64,000 bases of DNA, from the NCBI GenBank assembly GCA_023213395.1, contig CM041465.1, positions 126,611,741 through 126,675,740 on the forward strand, given 5' to 3'. This document shows, one piece after another, positions 55,711 through 64,000 of the stretch. This DNA is from Cycas panzhihuaensis (Eukaryota > Cycadophyta). Within the stretch, counting starts at the first letter, position 1. The number at the start of each line of letters is the position of its first letter. A model generated the notes under the pieces. It did not search any database, was not told the origin of the DNA, and worked only from the letters and a program-made list of their open reading frames with translations. Both the position numbers and the translations under genes were made by a program.

Positions 55711-56713
55711 TATGAAGAGAGAGTAAAGGAAATGTACTAAACTAACTAAAATAATAGAGATAAAATTGATCTATCCTCATAGAAAATACCTATAGAGAGA
55801 TCAAACATCACCTAATAAGAAGGCTGTCAAAATCTAAGAGGTCCACTAGAGCATATATGCCCAAACTATTGAGAAAAGTATATGCTTGGCCTATTGTAGA
55901 TACCCTGTATAAAGAAGAATGTCTTATCCTAACCTAGACTCTTAAATATACCTAAAACACTAGACTCAATCTTAAAATATGAGAAGAGACTAACTAGAGT
56001 AAGAGGCCTAAAGGAGTTAAGAGCATAGGATCCATATGATCATAGGTAGGTTCTTGGAAAATTATCAATAGTAGTGACTCATCTCACGTAAGTTTGAGAT
56101 GGGTTAATAGTACATGCATTTAACTCCAACTAGCATCAAGCTCTAATAGGTAAAATAAAAAAAGGTCACTGCTCTCAATAAGATGCATAGAGTTCACTTA
56201 GTTGTTGAGGCCACACATATAAACGCATAGTGAGGGTAGATGCCCACCATCAGGCCAATCAGAATATGAATCATAAGACTCTTCTCACATAAGGCCAAAA
56301 GATCACCTCTCTCATTTAAGGGTTAAATCTAGGTTCAAAGAAAGTGATCTACCTTATTTGTAAAAGAATAAGTACTTTGAGATATTATGTATCTTGATGT
56401 ATTTTGTATATACAAGAAGATAATTTATATCTTCTTATTGTTTAGGAGATTAAAGTCAAATAATTATTGTTGAACTAATTTCTAGGTGTGATGTTGATGT
56501 AGTCTAAAGTAAATAAATGGCAATTCATTATTTTGAATCAAATAAGAAAACCAATGACAAAAAGCAGTTAAATTTAAGAATCAAAATGTTTACTAGACGA
56601 TTAAAGAGCATAGAAACTGTTTTCTTTCATTGCGTTTGGACGTTACTAATATTGACAACACAACATAGATGATGCACTATTAGGAGCGAATGATTCCCAG
56701 GGATTACATCTAC

Positions 56714-56801
56714 ATTCATTTTAGTTTGTAGAAATGGTGCTTCAAAGCTTCCTTAGCAGAAAGATGTTCCCTTGGGTCAAACTTCAACAAACCTTGAAGA
56801 T
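56714..56801 (-). pseudogene. Captured protein-kinase C-terminal fragment (copy G)
   Basis: Kinase tail with TGA stop and CTTGAAGATGGGG junction. Confidence 0.6.
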
Positions 56802-57826
56802 GGGGTGTTGTTTGAAGAAAACCTCTTCTTTAAGGTCTCTATTAAGGAAAGTACCCTTCACATCCATTTGCTAAATATGCTAATTAAATTAGATTGCTAA
56901 GGACATAACCAAATGGAATGTGATCACATTAGCTACCGGTGCAAAGGTCTTATCATAATTAATCCCCTCTTGTTATTTAAAACCTCTTACTATAAGGTGA
57001 GGTTTGCGAGTGTCATACTTTGTAAGGCCTTTCAGTAGTTATGGGAGGAGGAACATCCATTAATAATTATTATACCCATTAGGATTTAGTTGAATGCTAG
57101 TGGCTTCCACCTGAAGTTCATAAACTAAAATTGGATGTAAAGTTATACTTTCTTGAGTTGTTGATGTAGATGCTACTACAATCGATGAAGGAGCTGGAGT
57201 GTAGGAGGAGGCTAGTTTTTGTGGCTCCACAATTTGTCCAAGAGTCACTTAAGATACATAAACTACTTCTACTGTTATAATATAAGGTTGAGGTGAAGGT
57301 AGGTCCTATGAATCTTCAATAAATATTATATCCCGTGTTGCGTAAACTTGGTTACCAACTATGTCAAACACTTTATAGGCTTTACAACCAAGTATATAGC
57401 TAAAGAAGATGCATTTCAGGCTCTTGTCATCAAGCTTCTTTTTGTTTTCCTTTGAAATATATTTATATTCCATGCATCCAAAGATCTTCACGAGTACTAC
57501 CGATGGTTTCTGACCTGAGCAAACTTCTTTAAGACTAATATTCCTAACTGCAATTCTGGGACTTATGTTGGTTAGATAAGTAGTTATGGTTGTGGCATTG
57601 ACCCAAGATCTGATGGTAAGATTTACAACACTAAGCATGGCTTTTCCTTTATTTATCAATGTCTAATTCGTTCTTTTAACTACACCATTTTGTTGAGGTG
57701 TGTGGGGAGCTAGGAACTGATGTTGGATGCCATGTTCCATGCCTAAAATGTTAAACTAATTAGAAATATAATTGACACTATTATTAGATCTAAGGAGCTT
57801 GATTATCATTCTACTTTTCTTTTCAC
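56802..57826 (-). pseudogene. Ty1/copia remnant, RT to integrase core (copy G)
   Basis: RT third 56802-57040; linker 57060-57248; integrase C-terminus 57306-57659 (117 open codons), TAG 57663-57665 and Lys 57675-57677; truncated just past the S-D-N-G-like block. Confidence 0.85.
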
Positions 57827-58372
57827 TGCTCTCAATAAGATGCATAGAGTTCACTCAGTTGTTGAGGCTACATATATAAACACATAGTGAGGGTAGATGC
57901 CCCCCATTAGGCCAATCAGAATATGAATCGTAAGACTCTTCTCACATAAGGCCAAAAGATCACCTCTCTCATCTAATGGTCAAATCTAGATTTAAAGAAA
58001 GTGATCTACCTTATTTGTAAAAGAATAAGTACTTTGAGATATTATGTATCTTGACGTATTTTTTATATGCAAGAAGATAATTTATATCTTCTTGTTGTTT
58101 AGGAGATTAAAGTCAAATAATTATTGTTGAACTAATTTCTAGGTGTGATGTTGATGTAGTCTAAAGTAAATAAATGGCAATTCATTATTTTGAATCAGAT
58201 AAGAAAACCAATGACAAAAGGTAGTTAAATTTAAGAATCAAAATGTTTACTAGATGATTAAAGAGCGTAGAAGCTGTTTTCTTTCATTACGTTTGGACAT
58301 TACTAATATTGACAACACAACGTAGATGATAGACTATCAGGAGTGAATGATTCCTAGGGATTACATCTACAT

Positions 58373-58458
58373 TAATTTTAGTTTGTAGAAATGGTACTTC
58401 AAAGCTTCCCTAGCAGAAAGATGTTCCCTTGGGTCAAACTTCAACAAACCTCGAAGAT
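58373..58458 (-). pseudogene. Captured protein-kinase C-terminal fragment (copy G')
   Basis: Kinase tail; like copies A and H the TGA stop has become TTA, a shared variant. Confidence 0.6.
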
Positions 58459-61450
58459 GGGGTGTTGTTTGAAGAAAACCTCTTCTTTAAGGTCTCTATT
58501 GAGGAAAGTACCCTTCACATCCATTTGCTAAATATGTCAATTAAATTAGATTGCTAAGGACATAACCAAATGGAATGTGATCACATTGGCTACGAGTGCA
58601 AAGGTCTTATCATAATCAATTCCCTCTTGTTATTTAAAACCTCTTACTAAAAGGTGAGCTTTGTGAGTGTCATATTTTGTAAGACCTTTTAGCAATTATG
58701 GGAGGAGGAACATCTATTAATAATTGTTATACCCATTAGGATTTAGTTGAATACTAGTGGCTTCCACCTGAAGTTGATCAACTAAAATTGGAGGTAAAGT
58801 TATACTTTCTTAACTTGTTGATGTAGATGCTACTGGAATCGATGAAGGAGCTAGAGTGTAGGAGGAGGCTAGTATTGGTGGTTCCACAATTTGTCGAAGA
58901 GCCACTTAAGATGCACGAACTACTTCTACTGCTATTATATAAGGTTGAGGTGAAGGTAGGTCCTATGAATCTTCTATAAATATTATATCCTGTGTTGCGT
59001 ATACTTGGTTACCAACTATGTCAAACACTTTATAGGCTTTACAACCAAGTACATAGCTAAAGAAGATGCATTTCAGGCTCTTGTCATCAATCTTGTTTTT
59101 GTTTTCCTTTGAGATGTATTTATATTCCATGCATCCAACGATCTTTACAAGTGCTACCGATGGTTTCTCACATGACCAAACTTCTTCAAGAGTAATATTC
59201 CTAACTACAATTATAGGACTTATGTTGGTTAGATAAGTAGTTATGGTTGTGGCATCAACCCAAGATCTGGTGGTAAGGTTTGCACCTCTAAGCATTACTT
59301 TTCCTTTATTTATCAATGTCTAATTCATTCTTTTGTCTACACGATTTTGTTGAGGTGTATGGGGAGTTGAGAACTGATGTTGGATGACATGTTCCTTGCC
59401 CAAAATGTTGAATTGATTAGAAATATACTCACCACCATTATCAGATCTAAGGAGTTAGATTATCATTCTACTTTTCTTTTCCATGGTAGCTTTGAACTCT
59501 TTGAATTTATTTAGGGTTGTATACTTATTACTTAGGAAATAGACCTACATTTTCCTTGAGAAGTCATCTATAAATGTGATGAAATGCCAATTTTTATTGA
59601 GTGGTTAGACAGGTACCAACCCACAAATTTATGGGTGGACCATCTCTAACGACGCTGAGGATCTCCATGCATTCTTAGAAGGAAAATTTTCTGTTTAGTG
59701 CTTTTCTATTAGGCAAGCCTCACATATGTTGTTGTACCTCTTAATTTTATGTAAACCATGTACCATTTAAAGCTTAAGCATGAGGTCCAAGCTTTGCATG
59801 TTTAAATGACTTAGGCATTAATTCCATAGGTATACTTTGGAGCTATTTGAGATGACAATTTCCTTTCAATATAAGAATTCACCTAGTTCTTATATACAAG
59901 GGGACACTTCATTAATGACTTCAATTACCTTATCAATTTGAGATGTGTTCGGAATTAAACAAGCTTCATTTTATGGAGTAGTTGTAAGGGGGATACCACC
60001 CAAACTATATAGGCCACCATCTTCATGTCTTGTGGCCATAAGTTTGCATGTGGCATGATCTGCGATTCTACTAATGCCCTAGCCAAAGAGGACATCTAAA
60101 TTTTGTTTGTTTATTTCATTGATAGAGAGCAAGTTCGTCTCCATTTCAGGTGCAAGGAATATATTATTGATGTGGTGCCTCATATTGGAGCCCTACGAAT
60201 TTTGGTCATTATCGTAAGTCAAATTATCCCTAAATGTAATAGTTTGAGTATCGATTGGGCAGGTCACTTCTAATATTTTTTCTAATCCAATCATATATTT
60301 CGTTGCACTTGAATCAAGGAGCCATGCATCTTCATCAAATTGTGAAGAAAGAGCTACAAAGAATAGGTTATGGAAGAAGGAATCCTAATTATCTACCACA
60401 TTACTTCCCTATTATTTATTATTATGCTGGTTCCTTTAATTTTTGATAGTGAATTGCTGCTTATTTTGAGGTCCTTTTCCTTCATCAGGTCTCAGATTCC
60501 AATTGTGTTGGTAGAATTGGCCTTTTGGTTGGAATGATGACCCTTCTTATTATTGAATAAGGCCTCTTTATTAGAAATATGGGCCCCCTTGTTACAAAAT
60601 AAGACCTTGTTATTATGGAAATGAGGCTTCTTGTAGAAGGCACGATCCTCCTTAATAATATCCTTGTCTCTATTAAGAGTAACTAGGACCTCCTTGTTGA
60701 TATGAGGGTGGTCCTTATTAGTAGATTAGGCCTAATTATTGATAATAAGAGGTAGCTTATTAGAAGTGAGGCCAATATGATTGGCTCCATTGATTTTACA
60801 AGAGTTGTGAATTAACTTGTCCTCACTTGCATTAACTAAGTGTCTTTTTTAATCATAGTAGAGGCAACTGACATTTGGTCTAACCTATTAATTCTTTTAA
60901 AGTTGTGCATATAGCTGGTATTGAGATTGCTGACGCCAATGAGTTAGATAAGAGGAGGAGGTGTTAATTAGTTATTACTTCTCTTAGGTTGGTTATTGAT
61001 ATGGCTCTTGGGATATGGTCAGAGAATCCAAGTGTTGAGTTAGATCTTGGTGTTGACTAAGATGTTGAGTTGATCTATTGATAGTATTACGATTTTCTGA
61101 GTTATGGGCTGTAAAGGTAGGAGCGGGGTTAGATATACATGTCATCCCAAGTCAGTTGAGTATGTTCTCCTCTTATAACAAGAGTTCCTCACCGGTCGTG
61201 AAGTCTATTTTGGAATAATTACCATGTAATTTAGAAACAAAGGAGTTATATTCTATAGGTAGGATGTCAATGATGCTAGAGATTAAATCATGGTTTGAAA
61301 GTGGTTCATTAAAGATTATAAGTTAGTTCCTAGTTATTTTGACTCTAATCAAGTGGTGTGTAACATTGCCAAAAAAAATATACCTTTATCAAAACTTTAT
61401 GAACTTAAAGAAGATAAGTCATGAAAATAAGATTAATTTTAGATTCACCT
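58459..61450 (-). pseudogene. Ty1/copia gag-pol remnant (copy G')
   Basis: RT third 58459-58700; linker 58730-58910; integrase C-terminus 58963-59316 and core to 59600; GAG-pre-integrase to 59890; protease about 60345-60300, where the catalytic Asp is kept (L-L-D-S-S-A-T) while other copies have Glu; Gln/Arg-rich 60720-60460; gag 61350-61150. TAG 59320-59322 and Lys 59332-59334 present. Confidence 0.87.
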
Positions 61451-61454
61451 ATTC

Positions 61455-62290
61455 ATTATAGGGTGTACCCTATGCTTGGCACAAATAATTATACCCAACT
61501 AAGACATGGGAGAATATTATGAAGTAATTTAAGGAGATATTATAAAAGTTTTGAAGTAATGAGGTAGTGGAGTTATCTCTCAAGGAAATGAGATAAAGGT
61601 TAGTAGAATTACTATTAATATATATATGAAAAATAAATATTAAAGTTGTAAGTATTATGAATGGAGAAAAAATCATGGATTAAAATAAGAGAAACTATTT
61701 TATAAATGGGCTAAATTCTAAAGTAAGGGCCACAATGGTGACTTATTCCTTGAAATGCTTCCATTTTACACATGAGTTGGTATTACACTTTGAGAAAGAA
61801 ATGGACATTTAAAAGGGTAGCCATAAACCTTATTATTTAGATCACGAGACAAAATGTAATAATTAAGAAGCCAAAATATAAATAAACCTTGATATTAAGT
61901 AACAAAAATAAAGGAGACCTCAAAAGTAGAAGCCTTTAAAAAAGAAGTCACAAGGCTAAAGTTATAAAGAAAGAAACCTCAACTTACTAAGGAGAAGAAG
62001 AATGAAAAAATATAGGGGTAACGAACTGTAATTGAAGAAGTGGTGTCCCATTTGTGATAATAATTCATATTATAGTAAAAAATGTAACCTAAATGAGAGG
62101 AATAATATGGTAAAAAAGTAAAGTATTTGGTGTTATATTTGTGATATGGATAACTATAATATGAATAAACACTATTTTAATATATGTAAAACAAACCAAT
62201 ACGGTACAAGTTATGGAAGAAGGAACAACTTAACCATGATGCAATATACTAATGATGCAGGAAGGCATGTGAAAATATAATAATGCATGA
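61455..62290 (+). pseudogene. gag remnant with two zinc knuckles (copies G'/H)
   Basis: Plus-strand gag; knuckles at 62044-62085 and 62131-62172. Both His positions are Tyr, exactly as in copy A. Confidence 0.6.
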
Positions 62291-63290
62291 AGAGAGAATA
62301 AAGGGAATGTACTAAACTAACTAAAATAATAGAGAGAAAATTTATCTATCCTCATAGAAAATACCTATAGAGAGATCAAACATCACCTAATAAGAAGGCT
62401 GTCAAAATCTAAGAGGTCCACTAGAGCATATATGCCCAAACTATTGAGAAACGTATGTGCTTGGCATATTGTAGATACCCTTTATAAAGAAGAATGTCCT
62501 ATCCTAACCCAGACTCTTAAATATACCTAAAACACTAGTCTCAATCTTAAAATATAAGAAGGGACTAACTAAAGTAAGAGGCCTAAAGGAGTTAAGACCA
62601 TAGGATCCATATGATCATAGGTAGGTTCTTGGAAAATTATCAATAGTAGTGACTCATCTCACATAAGTTTGGGATAGGCTAATAGTACTTGCATTTAACT
62701 CCAACTAGCATCAAGCTCTAATAGGTAAAATAAAAAAAGGGCACTGCTCTAAATAAGATGCATAGAGTTCACTTAGTTGTTGAGGCCACACATATAAATG
62801 CATAGTGAGGGTAGATGCCCACCATTAGGCCAATCAGAATATGAATCATAAGATTCTTCTCACATAAGGCCAAAAGATCACCTCTCTCATCTAATGGTTA
62901 AATCTAGGTTCAAAGAAAGTGATCTATCTTATTTGTAAAAGAATAAGTACTTTGAGATATTATGTATCTTGATGTATTTCGTATATGCAAGAAGATAATT
63001 TATATCTTCTTGTTATTTAGGAGATTAAAGTCAAATAATTATTGTTGAACTAATTTCTAGGTGTGATGTTGATGTACTCTAAAGTAAATAAATGGCAATT
63101 CATTATTTTGAATCAAATAAGAAAACCAATGACAAAAAAGAGTTAAATTTAAGAATTAAAATGTTTACTAGACGAATAAAGAGTGTAGAAGCTGTTTTCT
63201 TTCGTTGCGTTTAGACGTTACTAATATTAACAACACAACATAGATGATGCACTATTAGTAGCGAATGATTCCTATGGATTACATCTACAT

Positions 63291-63376
63291 TAATTTTAGT
63301 TTATAGAAATGGTGCTTCAAAGCTTCGTTAGCTGAAAGACGTTCCCTTGGGTCAAACTTCAACAAACCTCGAAGAT
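63291..63376 (-). pseudogene. Captured protein-kinase C-terminal fragment (copy H)
   Basis: Kinase tail; shares the TTA variant with copy A. Confidence 0.6.
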
Positions 63377-64000
63377 GGTGTGTTGTTTGAAGAAAACCTC
63401 TTCTTTAAGATCTCTATTGAGGAAAGTACCCTTCATATCCATTTGCTAAATATGCTAATTAAATTAGATTGCTAAGGACATAACCAAATGGAATCTGATC
63501 ACATTGGCTACCTGTGCACATGTCTTATCATAATCAATCCCTTCTTGTTATTTAAAACCTCTTACTATAAGGTGAGCTTTGTGAGTGTCATACTTTGTAA
63601 GACCTTTTAGCAGTTATGGGAGGAGGAGCATCCATTAATAATTGTTATACCTATTAGGATTTAGTTGAATGCTAGTGGCTTCCACCTGAATATCATCAAC
63701 TAAAATTGGAGGTAAAGTTATACTTTCTTGAGTTGTTGATGTAAATGCTACTGGAATCGATGAAGGAGCTGGAGTGTAAGAGGAGGCTAGTTTTGGTGGC
63801 TCAACAATTTGTCCAAGAGTCACTTAAGATACAAAAACTACTTCTATTGCTATAATATAAGGTTGAGGTGAAGGTACGTCCTATGAATCTTTATAAATAT
63901 TATATCCCGTGGTGCGTAAACTTGGTTACCAAGTATGTCAAACACTTTATGGGCTTTACAACCAAGTACATAGCTAAGGAAGATGCATTTCCAGCTCTTG
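63377..64000 (-). pseudogene. Ty1/copia remnant, RT, linker and start of integrase end (copy H)
   Basis: RT third 63377-63610; linker 63635-63823; beginning of the integrase C-terminal region from about 63890 to the window edge. Confidence 0.85.

Larger units (their letters stand above)
55248..57826. repeat. Composite tandem unit, copy G (3'-truncated)
   Basis: Breaks off inside the integrase core at about 57826 and restarts in the unassigned stretch before the kinase tail, giving an extra partial unit. Positions 55711-56713 show nothing recognisable. Confidence 0.87.
57827..61819. repeat. Composite tandem unit, copy G' (5'-truncated)
   Basis: Starts at the equivalent of 56165 in copy G and runs to the unit end. 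Positions 57827-58372 match the unassigned stretch. Confidence 0.87.
61820..64000. repeat. Composite tandem unit, copy H (cut by window end)
   Basis: Matches copy A (1-2189) base for base in length and at most variant sites. Positions 62291-63290 show nothing recognisable. Confidence 0.9.

Noticed and set aside
1-64000. CRISPR-like or short-satellite array
   Set aside because: The repeat period is about 4.9 kb with coding remnants; there are no short direct repeats with unique spacers.

Overview
The window is intergenic repeat DNA from a seed plant, probably one with a large, repeat-rich nuclear genome. It holds only LTR-retrotransposon sequence, nearly all of it broken, plus a captured piece of a host protein-kinase gene. 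I see no intact host gene, rRNA, tRNA or CRISPR, and nothing prokaryotic. The species cannot be named from this sequence. Layout: positions 1-9755 and 33485-64000 are an AT-rich tandem array of a composite unit of about 4.9 kb. Unit starts are near 1, 7653, 36278, 46766, 51062, 55248 and 61820, with internal restarts at about 3464, 39535 and 57827. The array runs off both window edges. Each unit carries, in window order: a plus-strand gag remnant with two CCHC-type zinc knuckles; about 1 kb with no recognised coding; about 85 bp of the C-terminal end of a CMGC kinase (LAMMER/CLK-like), minus strand; then a minus-strand Ty1/copia polyprotein remnant running from a truncated reverse transcriptase back through linker, integrase, GAG-pre-integrase, protease and a Q/R-rich segment to a UBN2-type gag. 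The two gag remnants meet head to head. One longer unit (39535-46765) keeps the complete copia RT/RNase H 3' end, a candidate 3' LTR start, a Ty3/gypsy integrase scrap and more of the kinase. It looks like the ancestor from which the 4.9-kb unit arose by one deletion of about 3.4 kb. All nine copies that cover the integrase C-terminus share the same Glu-to-Lys change at the position of the catalytic Glu and the same TAG stop, so the array probably grew as DNA and not by retrotransposition. The first and last 2.19 kb of the window are colinear and close to identical, which points to a higher-order period of about 61.8 kb.  Positions 9756-33484 are a younger, GC-richer Ty3/gypsy insertion on the minus strand, inside the integrase of one array unit and flanked by the 5-bp duplication GTTAC. 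It has three LTRs of about 2.5 kb (9756-12282, 20334-22878, 30921-33484) and two 8.05-kb internal regions, an LTR-internal-LTR-internal-LTR structure best explained by unequal LTR recombination. Each internal region reads, 5' to 3' on the minus strand: primer-binding site, Pro/Ser-rich gag with a CHHC knuckle, protease, RT, RNase H, integrase, a spacer of about 0.65 kb, and then a second RNase H domain placed after the integrase, next to the 3' LTR. The domain set suggests a Tat/Retand-like relative with an unusually placed extra RNase H. The gypsy copies differ mainly by very short indels clustered at CAG/CTG trinucleotides, which looks like base-calling error at CHG-methylated sites, so many of their frame breaks may not be real.
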